Made by a program: the position numbers and the translations under genes | Assembly: GCA_910575435.1 (NCBI GenBank) | Contig: CAJTGI010000013.1 | Span: forward strand, 1-64,000 | Direction of reading: 5' to 3' | Length of the DNA stretch: 64,000 nucleotides | From: Clostridiaceae bacterium | GTDB lineage: Bacteria; Bacillota; Clostridia; Lachnospirales; Lachnospiraceae | Notes under the pieces: model-generated | What the model was told of the DNA's origin: nothing | Database searches by the model: none | Seen by the model: the letters and a program-made list of their open reading frames with translations, nothing else | Shown: piece by piece, positions 53,975 through 62,469 of the stretch | Layout: every line of letters begins with the position of its first letter | How positions within the stretch are numbered: position 1 is the stretch's first letter

Positions 53975-56736
53975 TAGACTTCTCCTAAGATGTACTGCAA
54001 ATTACGCTTAAGACTTGCAGAGATTGCGATACCTTTTTGCGGATCAGAAATCGCCTCTGTGAGTTCGTTAATTTCTAATGACGCATAAGCAATAGGAAGA
54101 ACCGCAAACAAGAACTCATCATCCGCTGTTGTGGCAGAGTGAATACCGTGCATCGTAGCAACAAGGCTGTTGATCCGGTTCTTGACGAAAGAGCTCAGCG
54201 TAAATTTGGAAAGGACTCTTAATTCTTTATGTGTGCTCGTTGCTGCAGAGTAGGCTTTGAAGTCATCAGCAAAATAACCTCCATAGAATTTGCCCGTAGC
54301 TTTTTTATCCACAAGGAACTCTGTAAACAGCGGCAGCATGAAGCCGTACAGGCTCTTGGGCTCAACTTGGATATCTTCTGCATACGGATGGGTGGCAATA
54401 TAGAAAACATCTTTTTGAGAAAGAATCTCTGGGAGTCTGTTCATCCAGCCACTTGCAAAAAGGTTGTTAATTATCACAATATCTTCGCCGTCGGCGCCAA
54501 TTTCTTCGATTACTTGATTGCTAAAGTTGCCCTCACAGCAGAGCATTCCATGTTTGTGCCCTGTTACAGCTGCGCAAAATGCTTGAGCAACATCGATTGC
54601 ATTAGTCCCCACAAGAAGAATTGGCTGTTTTTCAATATAGGCAGCGCAGAGGAAAGCGGCTAGGCCAGTCCTGTAATTTTCTGCTACACCAGCCTCTTCA
54701 AGTTCAAATGCAGCCGTATTAATTACATCGGCCCAGGAGTGATGAGCTTCGAGATCATTGAGGTTCTCAAATACTGAAAAAGCATGATATGGGGCAACAG
54801 GCTTGGATGAAAATTCAACCGAAGCAGGAGCCTCTGCGGCTGTAACTTGCGCATGTTGTCCACTAACAAATGCCATATTTGCAATGAAATCTGCCACGTT
54901 TTCGCGTGCCTTTTGTATTCTTTCAGCAACTGCTATTTCAACATCTTCAGCCAGTTTTTCCCTTTTTGCTATGATTTCGGCAAGACGTTCTTCTTCCGAT
55001 TTTGTTTGATTAAATGCTTCTTTCGCTTCGGTTAAACTAACAGTAGCAGATTTTAACTGGGCATCAAGTGAATCGAGTTTCTTCTGTGCTTCAGCTAATA
55101 AGCTCTTATTCTCTGCTTCCCAATCCGTACGAATGAGTGCTTTCGTTCTTTCCTGAAGTTCTGCATTTGCAGAAATAGCAGAGAGGATTATTTCGTCTTC
55201 TAAACTATCTCCATCAACGTATTTCCAGACCATGTTCAAGAATTCATTCAGCAATTCTTTAGCAATAGAATTGGAACAGTGGCATGCCGTCTCGATCTTG
55301 AATATTATATCGTCAACTGGAATTGCATTGAGGAAATCCTTGAAGGTTCTATACTCGGCACGAGTCAAACCTCTTGTTTTATATGTAGCCCATGAAATTG
55401 AAGCGGAAACGATATTCTTTACAATCTCAAGCGGGCTTTTCAATTGATAAAGGTTGCTCGGAAGACCGGCAAATGCATTTCTATAGAAAGAGAGTCCGTT
55501 ATCCAAACGCAAAATATCGCTACTGGTGAATTCATATACCGGCACTTCAATGCAATCTTCGGAAAAGGTTCTCTTTCCGTTAATCGTGTTGAGTTCTTTG
55601 GCTTTGCACAGAACCCCCCGATACTGTCCCTTAGATGCATAAAAGGCGAACATGAATCTACGGCTATGAGGCTGGTATTCAATTCCGTTTTTCAGCAGAT
55701 TAATCAGGTCATCAAGGTTTGATGCTTCTGGAATGGTAACAACTTCAATAGCATCAAGGTCCATGTTGTACCGGGATAATATATAGTCCTTGGAAGGGTC
55801 TTTCTCGTTTGGAATTGCAGACCAAGTCCAAATGCCATAAAAGTCGTCATCGGAAGGACCGTCCTTATAGAAAATCTTGTCCCTATTTGTGAAGTACGGC
55901 GGGACATCTTCACTTTTGTGGAAAATATGATAGTGCCCATTATGGCTCAAATCAGCATAGCGAATAAGCCATTTCTGCCCCTTGTAATCTGAGATAACTG
56001 CACACAAAGAAACGATTTCATCACTGCCAACAAAGGGTAGAACAGAAGAATCTGTATCGTCAAACGGTGCGAGGCAATTAACATTATCGCTTTTAGCAGC
56101 GGCAGGAGCGGTCTGCATTTCAGTAATTCTCTTTTGCGCTTCAGCTAGCAAGGACTCCAATGAGGCTTTGTCCTGTTCAATCACTTGTATTCTCTGTTCA
56201 TATTCTGCCTTTAATGCATTAGCACTCTGCTGAGCATCTTCAATTTGATCAAGCAGCTGTCGTCTTTCTTCCTCCATAATTTTAATTCGGTCAGTTACTT
56301 CAGCATTCCTCGTTCGCTCAGATTTGATGCATTCCATTCTTTCATAAAGTTTTGTTTGGGCATCCATATCCAGAGCTTTTTCGGCAAGTTTGAGGTATAA
56401 ATCAACATGATTGGAAAAGACAGAGTCAAGCATGGTTGTAGCTAGAGCGACGTCATACGTTGAGCCTTCCCCTTCAAGCTTTTCTATGTTTTCCTGAATC
56501 TGCTTGAGCCAAATATCTACCCTTGCATTGACCCACATTGCAACAAAGGGTTTGTCAATATTGGCAACAGCAGTCGACAGCGCAAGCTGCTCCGTCAATG
56601 ATTTGGCTCTGAATCCTTTTCGTATTTTCGAGAATTGCTGTTCGTTTCTCACGAAGAATTCTTTGAACTCTCTACCTGTAATAATTTCGCAGAGGATTGC
56701 TTTTTCTTCCCGAGTGAGAAGACCGATATAATTCAT
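53974..56736 (-). CDS. Long coiled-coil protein with possible degenerate P-loop domain
   Basis: 920 residues. A helical N-terminal domain (1-130) leads into a first coiled coil (about 130-215, rich in E/Q/K/A). A globular middle domain follows (about 230-520), containing WLIRYADLSHNGHYHIFHKS. A second long coiled coil spans about 525-625. The C-terminal third has an ATPase-like order of strands: PILLVGTNAIDVAQAF sits where a Walker A would be but lacks GKT/S, and EDIVIINNLF resembles Walker B. This is my reading of pattern only. It is probably a scaffold or DNA-end-sensing partner of the helicase, though no function is proven. The ATG is 11 bases after the previous stop. Confidence 0.78.
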   Translation of the reverse strand: MNYIGLLTREEKAILCEIITGREFKEFFVRNEQQFSKIRKGFRAKSLTEQLALSTAVANIDKPFVAMWVNARVDIWLKQIQENIEKLEGEGSTYDVALATTMLDSVFSNHVDLYLKLAEKALDMDAQTKLYERMECIKSERTRNAEVTDRIKIMEEERRQLLDQIEDAQQSANALKAEYEQRIQVIEQDKASLESLLAEAQKRITEMQTAPAAAKSDNVNCLAPFDDTDSSVLPFVGSDEIVSLCAVISDYKGQKWLIRYADLSHNGHYHIFHKSEDVPPYFTNRDKIFYKDGPSDDDFYGIWTWSAIPNEKDPSKDYILSRYNMDLDAIEVVTIPEASNLDDLINLLKNGIEYQPHSRRFMFAFYASKGQYRGVLCKAKELNTINGKRTFSEDCIEVPVYEFTSSDILRLDNGLSFYRNAFAGLPSNLYQLKSPLEIVKNIVSASISWATYKTRGLTRAEYRTFKDFLNAIPVDDIIFKIETACHCSNSIAKELLNEFLNMVWKYVDGDSLEDEIILSAISANAELQERTKALIRTDWEAENKSLLAEAQKKLDSLDAQLKSATVSLTEAKEAFNQTKSEEERLAEIIAKREKLAEDVEIAVAERIQKARENVADFIANMAFVSGQHAQVTAAEAPASVEFSSKPVAPYHAFSVFENLNDLEAHHSWADVINTAAFELEEAGVAENYRTGLAAFLCAAYIEKQPILLVGTNAIDVAQAFCAAVTGHKHGMLCCEGNFSNQVIEEIGADGEDIVIINNLFASGWMNRLPEILSQKDVFYIATHPYAEDIQVEPKSLYGFMLPLFTEFLVDKKATGKFYGGYFADDFKAYSAATSTHKELRVLSKFTLSSFVKNRINSLVATMHGIHSATTADDEFLFAVLPIAYASLEINELTEAISDPQKGIAISASLKRNLQYILGEV

Positions 56737-56747
56737 AATGTATCTCC

Positions 56748-58307
56748 TTATCTATTTGTATTCATGCTGCGATAGACCTCCTGCAATCTACGGTAAGATT
56801 GCTCATCGATGGTACCATTCTTAATACATTTTCGCATCCACTGACATATCTGCGGATAGTGATTCATACCCGCCATGATATTTCGTAAAGAATGCGGAGT
56901 AGGGATTGTTGCCCCTGATACATGAGTAATCCGCTTCATGATCTTGGTTTCATCTTTTGCAACGATAGGCTGTTGTTTCTTGAAGTCGATTTGCCAGATG
57001 ACATCGAGGCCAATGACAACCTGGACACTTGAACCGTAGGATAATCTGTCTATCTCAATACATTTATCTGCAAATATTTTTCGCTTATCAGCAACACGGC
57101 TATTATTAGAGATAATGAGCTCACCATCAAAAGCTGATTTGAAACGTAGAGTTTTGCTGTGCGGTAAAATATTTGTTTCCCCAGGAGCAATCTCAGCACC
57201 TGCAAGATCGGTTACCGAAACCTCTGGGCACAATTCTACCTGGTCAAGTGGTTCTTTCCAAAAGTACGTATATTGTAAGGCTTGAGTTCGACCGACAGAT
57301 ATTAACTGCTGTCTGCCGGAACAAAACACTTCATATAGTTTTGGTTGAGATGAATTGTAATTTAGCTGACGAACTGTCACAGCAGGAAATGTTTTGACTG
57401 CCGCAATATTACCTTCGACAATCATATACATACTGTTTTGATTGTGCTTTACTATGTAATTGCCTTCGACAAACAGCGGCCACACCAGCTGCAATGAAAC
57501 GGGGTTATCTGTCAGGCGGCAATGGAAGTCAAGATAGAATCGGGCAGCATCTTCATTAAAGGCGGATGCGGAAACCACATAGAGAATCCAAGTTTCCCAC
57601 CCGATTCTTTTTTGCGTAATTTCTTGGATTTGCATGCCGTTGCGTGATTTTCCATAGATGCAGCCACGTTTTAGCAGATAATATTCTTTTCCAATTTCAA
57701 CATCGGCATCATAAGTCAGTTTCTTGCCAGAAGCCTTTTCAAACAATGTACCTTCCGGATCAATGCCTTTAATTTCTGCTGGCCAGAATTCACGCAATTT
57801 ATCGCTTCTGTTTTGGAAATTGAGCGTGTATTTTTCAAATGGCCTTTCACCGATAGGAAGATATGTAATACCGTCGTAGTTCAGTCGCTCCTTGGCAAAC
57901 ACATAGGATACATCAAATGTTCCCTTTGGCTTGATTTCTACACGGAAGTCTTTGCCGAGGGAACTTATTGGAACACGAATTAAACCGACTTCAAAGCTGA
58001 AAGAAGATGAGGATACACTCGTAATACGGATTGGTAAATCGTGTTCCTGAGAACCGTAAGAGATTGAATAATCAGCTCCGAATGTTCGTTCAGGACAATC
58101 TTTGCTTTTTTCATAGGCACTGTGTTTGAAGTAGCGTATCCTAATATCACCATCGGTAAGAATGACATACTGGCCACAGAGTTCACACATAAACAGGCCA
58201 CTATGCGCAGATACGGTTCCACCTGGATGCAATCTGGCGGCTTGTTCTGCTGTAATTCGCTTCCAGCCATTGTCTGACCACATACAGACATGTGTTAGTG
58301 AAGCCAT
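56748..58307 (-). CDS. Unknown protein with CoiA-like zinc motif, first gene of the helicase operon
   Basis: About 519 residues from the ATG at 58307, eight bases after AGGAG; a GTG at 58313 is too close to the site. The N-terminus has FMCELCGQYVILTDGD then RYFKHSAYEKSKDCPE. This CxxC...yFxH...C arrangement is like the start of CoiA-type and related nuclease proteins. No catalytic nuclease motif was recognised after it. The central ~350 residues look beta-rich, with sandwich-like strands. The C-terminal ~80 residues are helical (SLRNIMAGMNHYPQICQWMRKCIKNG). As first gene of the operon it may recognise a nucleic acid substrate; that is inference. Confidence 0.72.
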   Translation of the reverse strand: MASLTHVCMWSDNGWKRITAEQAARLHPGGTVSAHSGLFMCELCGQYVILTDGDIRIRYFKHSAYEKSKDCPERTFGADYSISYGSQEHDLPIRITSVSSSSFSFEVGLIRVPISSLGKDFRVEIKPKGTFDVSYVFAKERLNYDGITYLPIGERPFEKYTLNFQNRSDKLREFWPAEIKGIDPEGTLFEKASGKKLTYDADVEIGKEYYLLKRGCIYGKSRNGMQIQEITQKRIGWETWILYVVSASAFNEDAARFYLDFHCRLTDNPVSLQLVWPLFVEGNYIVKHNQNSMYMIVEGNIAAVKTFPAVTVRQLNYNSSQPKLYEVFCSGRQQLISVGRTQALQYTYFWKEPLDQVELCPEVSVTDLAGAEIAPGETNILPHSKTLRFKSAFDGELIISNNSRVADKRKIFADKCIEIDRLSYGSSVQVVIGLDVIWQIDFKKQQPIVAKDETKIMKRITHVSGATIPTPHSLRNIMAGMNHYPQICQWMRKCIKNGTIDEQSYRRLQEVYRSMNTNR

Positions 58308-58448
58308 ATGCACTTCTCCTATTATAGTTTCGTCTTGTTTAATTACTTTAAGTTTTTCACGCTTGCCTTTTTGAGTTTAAGGTTCGCTCTCTGAGTAACT
58401 AAGGATTCATCCTGCCGCGGCAGAGGGCTTGGTCATACCGCGCACCCA
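58308..58448. other. Intergenic upstream of the helicase operon
   Basis: On the minus strand TATAATAGGAG lies close to the first start codon, so this -10-like box would give almost no leader. No convincing -35 pairs with it. The promoter of the operon is expected here but is not resolved. Confidence 0.4.
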
Positions 58449-58880
58449 CTAAAACCACCACGGCAGTTCCAGCCAGAGGTTGTCCATAGCATTTTCTTCT
58501 ATCTTTTTGGCTCGGCTCTCTCGCAAATTGAAATGAATCGCTGTCCCGATCAGCGTGTGCGCCACATCATCTGTAAAACCATAGCGATAAAGCAAATAGG
58601 CTTGCTCTCGTTCTCCAATCCTATCCAGTCCCTCATACAGTTCACGCAATGTTTCTTGCTTTATATAAATCCATTCCGGAGACTTGGCTATAGGGTCGGC
58701 AATCGCTTCGATGCGAAGCAATCGTTTCTCGCCGGGGAGGATTTCATCCAAGTGGATTCTTTGAAGGCAAGCCCATCTTCGGTGTCGATCATCCGCTGCT
58801 CATACTGAGAAAGCGCATCCCGTATCAGATCGGTCATGGCGTTTCGGATGGACGGTGCGGCATAGGTCAGAAACTTCGTG
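58449..58880 (-). pseudogene. Sigma-70-like mobile-element gene, truncated and frameshifted
   Basis: Two frames together read like the C-terminal ~140 residues of a sigma-factor-like protein common in Clostridia mobile elements: TKFLTYAAPSIRNAM and YEQRMIDTEDGL in one frame, then LQRIHLDEILPGEKRLLRIE through REQAYLLYRYGFTDD to NLWLELPWWF in another. The change of frame lies near 58767 and is explained by loss of one base. The N-terminal part is missing: the sequence joins directly to the end of the HTH gene, so a deletion has removed it. The 100-residue open frame 58449-58751 is only its tail. Confidence 0.8.
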
Positions 58881-59157
58881 CCGCCTGCGCCGACACCCCC
58901 AGCTCATCAATTTCATAATTCTTTCTGTCGGGAACGGTAGTTACGCCTAAGAGGAAGTCGGTGGACACATTGAATGCTCTGGCAATGCGAATGATGTTTT
59001 CATCGCTGAGCTTATCCGTCTTACCGGAGAGAAATCGGCTGAGTACATAATCGCCGCAACCGATTTTGCTTGCAAGGTCTGTTTGAGATACCTTGCGCAT
59101 TTTCATCAGGTCGGAAATCCGCTCCCGAACTGTACCCGGCAAAAAGGTAGTCTCCAT
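58867..59157 (-). CDS. Cro/C1-type HTH regulator, C-terminally truncated by deletion
   Basis: 96 residues. A HTH_3 domain occupies about 10-70 (RERISDLMKMRKVSQTDLASKIGCGDYVLSRFLSG...LSDENIIRIARAFNVSTDFLLG). After ELGVSAQAAR, where related proteins continue, the sequence runs into the sigma-like remnant and stops within two codons. The DNA-binding domain is intact, so a shortened regulator may still be made. It starts three bases after the excisionase-like gene and shares its orientation. Confidence 0.8.
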   Translation of the reverse strand: METTFLPGTVRERISDLMKMRKVSQTDLASKIGCGDYVLSRFLSGKTDKLSDENIIRIARAFNVSTDFLLGVTTVPDRKNYEIDELGVSAQAARSF

Positions 59158-59160
59158 TCG

Positions 59161-59367
59161 TTACGTTCCCCCTTCCTCGGCTTTCATTTTGATATATTTT
59201 CCGTTTTTAATTCTGGCATCCGCAGGCTTTTGTGCATCTTCCGGGATAATCCAGCGGCTTCCTGCCCGTTGCGCACCGGGAATACGGTTTTGGCTACAGA
59301 GAACACCAACTCGGCGGGAAGAAATCCCCCATTTCTCTGCTGCTCCAAACGTTGATAAATATCGCAT
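59161..59367 (-). CDS. Small excisionase-like HTH protein
   Basis: 68 residues from the ATG at 59367 (GGAG seven bases upstream); a TTG seven codons earlier is an alternative. MRYLSTFGAAEKWGISSRRVGVLC is a MerR/Xis-type winged-helix start. GSRWIIPEDAQKPADARIK is the matching wing and tail seen in small Clostridia element proteins. It may help excise or regulate the surrounding mobile region. It is first in a leftward pair with the HTH regulator. Confidence 0.75.
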   Translation of the reverse strand: MRYLSTFGAAEKWGISSRRVGVLCSQNRIPGAQRAGSRWIIPEDAQKPADARIKNGKYIKMKAEEGGT

Positions 59368-59828
59368 TCTCAGTCTCCGTTTCTCCAAAATATGACAATA
59401 TTATATTCGATTTCCGGAATAATATCAAGACATATATTGTGAACAACCGCCGTTCTGTGTTTTTGCATTTTTGCAAAATTCAGAGCGGATTTTTTCTTTT
59501 TTTAAAAGTGTCGGATTTTTCGGCAGAGCAGCATTTTCTCCGTATATTCAGGTGACAAGAGAGACTTGTCAAAGAATTACGGAGATAGTTGTACCGCAGA
59601 GCAGCTTCATGCAGACGGGCTGGCCATGGGAAAAGGCGCAGACATTTTTGCCGTGGTCAGCAGAGGTCACCGCAACGACCGCACTTCCCCTCCGGAGAAG
59701 CCCTCGGAGAGCCCACGGCACTTTGCAGCCAGTATGGATGAAAGTGTCATAGTGGGTTATTACACTTTGAAAAAGTGCCATTCCCCATCCCTCCGTTGTC
59801 TGCAAATCTTAATGAAAGGATAAAGCCA
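59368..59828. other. Divergent intergenic region before the relaxase, possible oriT
   Basis: About 460 bases between leftward HTH genes and the rightward MobV relaxase. The left part is A/T-rich and should hold the divergent promoters. The right part (59560-59800) is more G/C-rich and has short inverted repeats (ACTTTG-AAAAAGT near 59763; CCTCCGG / CTCCGG). MobV relaxases nick just upstream of their own gene, so oriT should be here, but I cannot place the site. Open frames in it look non-coding. Confidence 0.45.
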
Positions 59829-61004
59829 ATGGCAAGAAATGATGGAATAGACCGTACCGTAGCCCGAAATCAGGACTTGGAAACTCCGGCAGACGTGGCA
59901 AAGGTACAGGAACACAATGAACGGGAAAAGGACAGCTACAGCAATCAGGACATCGTGCCGGAACGAACTACGCTGAACGTCCACTTCAAGGCTCCCACAG
60001 ACGATTATGTAAAAATGTTTGAGCAGATGGAACAGGATGGTGTGATTTCCACCGGAGGACTGAAATCGGATGCCGTCAAATACGGTGAGCTGGTATTTGA
60101 TGTGAATTCCGCTTACTTCTACAACTATGGCGGCTATGAATTTGCAAAACAGTTTTATGCGAATGCCTATAAAGCCGCTGTGGAGATTGTGGGCGGTGAG
60201 CAGTATATTCTCTCTGCGGTGATGCACGCCGATGAGCGCAACCGGGCAATGTCAGAAGTTCTGGGAGAGGATGTGTACCACTATCATCTCCATGTGGTCT
60301 ATATCCCGGTGGTGGAAAAGCAGATTTTGTGGTCGAAACGCTGTAAAGATAAATCGCCGATCGGTACTGTAAAGGAAACAATCACACAGGTCAGCCGCAG
60401 TAAGAAATGGGATTCCAAACCCGTTCTTGATGAGAATGGGAATCCCATGCTGAACGAAAAAGGAAAAAAGATTTTGAAATCATCCTACAGTGTGTTGCAG
60501 GATGATTTTTTTCGTTTTATGAGAGCTACTGGATATGGCGATGTGGAGCGTGGAGAGCGTGGCAGCACCGAGGAACATCTGACAGTGACACAGTTCAAGG
60601 TACAGGCAGAGCAGCAGCGTTTGAAAACTGTGACCGAGCAGATGGCACAGGCGGAGCAGAGTTTGGAGGATGCCAAAGTCGCCACGGAAAAGCAGAAAAA
60701 GAAACTGGAAACTCTAAAAAAGGAAACCAAGACAGCAAAGACCATTGCGCTGACGGTGCAGGACATTGAAGCGATGGGCAAGAAAGCCACATTCGAGAAC
60801 AACATCACGCTGACTCCAGATGAATGCGACACGCTGAAACGTTATGCCACCAATGGAATTATTGCCAACGCCGACAACAAGCGTTTGAAAGAAAAGTTGG
60901 CTTCCGCAGAAAAGTCGGTTTCGATCTGGAAGCAGCGGTATGAAACAATCAACAAAAATATACGGAACTCAAAAAGAAAGCCCAGCCTTATCTGGATGCA
61001 CTAG
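59829..61004 (+). CDS. MobV (Pre/Mob) relaxase, tail frameshifted
   Basis: 391 residues from the ATG at 59829 (AAAGGA eight bases upstream). The relaxase domain (about 1-220) has ERTTLNVHF, VMHADERNRAMSE and the metal-binding HYHLHVVYIPV motif (near 150), typical of MobV plasmid mobilisation proteins. A coiled coil (about 265-325) follows. The reading frame slips near 60950: bases 60956-61117 continue in another frame as KYTELKKKAQPYLDALELA ... KRGQDMEI, which matches the family's normal end. The slip sits in an A-rich run (CAACAAAAATATAC). The catalytic part is whole, so mobilisation may still be possible. Confidence 0.88.
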   Translation: MARNDGIDRTVARNQDLETPADVAKVQEHNEREKDSYSNQDIVPERTTLNVHFKAPTDDYVKMFEQMEQDGVISTGGLKSDAVKYGELVFDVNSAYFYNYGGYEFAKQFYANAYKAAVEIVGGEQYILSAVMHADERNRAMSEVLGEDVYHYHLHVVYIPVVEKQILWSKRCKDKSPIGTVKETITQVSRSKKWDSKPVLDENGNPMLNEKGKKILKSSYSVLQDDFFRFMRATGYGDVERGERGSTEEHLTVTQFKVQAEQQRLKTVTEQMAQAEQSLEDAKVATEKQKKKLETLKKETKTAKTIALTVQDIEAMGKKATFENNITLTPDECDTLKRYATNGIIANADNKRLKEKLASAEKSVSIWKQRYETINKNIRNSKRKPSLIWMH

Positions 61005-61131
61005 AGCTCGCATCGGAAAGGGCTCGGGCTTTTGTTAATTCTATCCTCGCCAGAGGAAAGGAAACACAGGAACACAAAATGTCTGCCCGTAAGCGTGGAC
61101 AGGATATGGAAATTTGATGGAGGACTTGCCT

Positions 61132-61296
61132 ATGACAGATAATTGGAGCGGTTTTACTGATTTGCTTGCAAATCTAATTGAAAAATATGCGGCGGTTCTG
61201 GATATTGAACATCTTCCAGAGCCGCCTGATCATTTAGAGGGAAAATTCAATTCTAAAGATCTCATTGGTACTATTGAAAAAATGAAAAATGACTGA
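61132..61296 (+). CDS. Small unknown protein after the relaxase
   Basis: 54 residues from the ATG at 61132 (GGAGG eight bases upstream); an ATG at 61117 overlapping the relaxase's original stop is an alternative. It is acidic and helical (FTDLLANLIEKYAAVLDIEHLPEPPD). No family recognised. It is coupled to the relaxase and typical of short accessory genes in mobilisable elements. The promoter of the next gene overlaps its end. Confidence 0.6.
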   Translation: MTDNWSGFTDLLANLIEKYAAVLDIEHLPEPPDHLEGKFNSKDLIGTIEKMKND

Positions 61297-61302
61297 TATA
61301 AT
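61274..61302 (+). promoter_or_regulatory. Promoter of the RhuM-family gene
   Basis: TTGAAA (61274-61279), 17 bases, TATAAT (61297-61302). Transcription would begin near 61309, before two hairpins. Confidence 0.75.
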
Positions 61303-61324
61303 AATCGTGTAAATAGTGTCCAAA

Positions 61325-61388
61325 CTCTATGTTAAAAGCTGTTTTTGACATAGAGGATACATAGGAAAAGTGCAGCAGGGTGCTGCAC
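61325..61388 (+). promoter_or_regulatory. Two hairpins in the leader of the RhuM-family gene
   Basis: CTCTATGT / ACATAGAG (61325-61355) and a perfect GTGCAGCA-GGG-TGCTGCAC (61370-61388). They lie between the promoter and the ribosome site. The second has a 3-base loop and no T run, so it is more likely a structural or protein-binding element than a terminator. Confidence 0.55.
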
Positions 61389-61409
61389 AATTAGAATTGG
61401 AGTGTAAAT

Positions 61410-62450
61410 GTGATGAATCAAGATGAGATGAATCAAAAATCCAATATGATCATTTATACAACAGAGGATGGATTGGCTAAAATTGAGACGACCTTTGATG
61501 CGGATACGGTCTGGCTCTCTATTGATCGGATGGCAGAATTGTTCGAGAGAGATAAATCAACCATTTCCAGACATATAAAAAATATTTTTGCGGAAGGCGA
61601 ATTGCAGCGTGATTCAGTTGTTGCAAATTTTGCAACAACTGCTTCTGACGGGAAAACATATCAGGTAGATTACTACAATCTGGATGTGATTATCTCTGTT
61701 GGCTATCGTGTGAAATCCAAACGAGGTACACAGTTTAGAATCTGGGCAACCAATATTCTTAAGGAATATATGAGAAAAGGCTTTGCGATGGATGATGAAC
61801 GGCTGAAGAACCTCGGCGGCGGCGGTTACTTCAAGGAACTTTTAGAACGTATTCGAGATATTCGAGCATCAGAAAAGGTGTTTTATCGTCAGGTTTTAGA
61901 AATTTATGCTACGAGTATCGACTACGATCCAAAAGCGGAAATTTCTATCCAGTTTTTTAAGAAAGTACAGAATAAAATCCATTATGCCATTCATGGGCAG
62001 ACTGCGGCAGAGGTTATTTACAGCAGAGCCGATGCAGAAAAAGAATTTATGGGGCTTACGACCTTTGCAGGAAAACAGCCAACCTTGAAAGAAGCGGTTA
62101 TTGCTAAAAATTATCTGGATGAAAAAGAACTTCGAGCCATGGGGCAGCTTGTATCCGGATATCTTGATTTTGCAGAACGACAGGCAGAACGTGAGCAGGC
62201 GATGACTATGCAGGATTGGGCAGAACATCTGGATCGCATTCTTACCATGAGCGGAGAGCAGTTGCTGATTGGAAACGGAAGCGTCAGTCATAAGCAGGCT
62301 GTTGATAAAGCAACTGGAGAATATAAAAAATACAAGGGTCGGACGCTTAGCGAGGTAGAACAGGATTATCTGGATTCGATTAAAATGCTGGAGCAGAAAG
62401 CTGAGAAAAAACAAACCGATACCCAAGGTGATAGGATAGTTATAATTTGA
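61410..62450 (+). CDS. RhuM-family virulence/Fic-linked protein
   Basis: 346 residues. The start is a GTG seven bases after GGAG; an ATG follows at once (61413). Family landmarks: a DNA-binding-like N-terminus (VWLSIDRMAELFERDKSTISRHIKNIF), then SVVANFATTASDGKTYQVDYYNLDVIISVGYRVKSKRGTQFR-type sequence (quoted here by key parts), FKELLERIRDIRASEKVFYRQVLEIYA, and a C-terminal YLDFAERQA...MTMQDW. RhuM proteins are frequent cargo of bacterial mobile elements. Their biochemical role is not firmly known; some associate with toxin or defence functions. Confidence 0.85.
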   Translation: MMNQDEMNQKSNMIIYTTEDGLAKIETTFDADTVWLSIDRMAELFERDKSTISRHIKNIFAEGELQRDSVVANFATTASDGKTYQVDYYNLDVIISVGYRVKSKRGTQFRIWATNILKEYMRKGFAMDDERLKNLGGGGYFKELLERIRDIRASEKVFYRQVLEIYATSIDYDPKAEISIQFFKKVQNKIHYAIHGQTAAEVIYSRADAEKEFMGLTTFAGKQPTLKEAVIAKNYLDEKELRAMGQLVSGYLDFAERQAEREQAMTMQDWAEHLDRILTMSGEQLLIGNGSVSHKQAVDKATGEYKKYKGRTLSEVEQDYLDSIKMLEQKAEKKQTDTQGDRIVII

Positions 62451-62469
62451 TACATACAAGGATAGTGGG

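Noticed and set aside
52964-58307. Assignment of the helicase operon to Druantia or DISARM by name
   Set aside because: Only the helicase-DUF1998 protein is shared; DUF4338, methyltransferase and PLD partners of those systems are absent.
59566-59823. 85-residue plus-strand open frame before the relaxase
   Set aside because: No ribosome site, odd composition and no family; it lies where oriT is expected.
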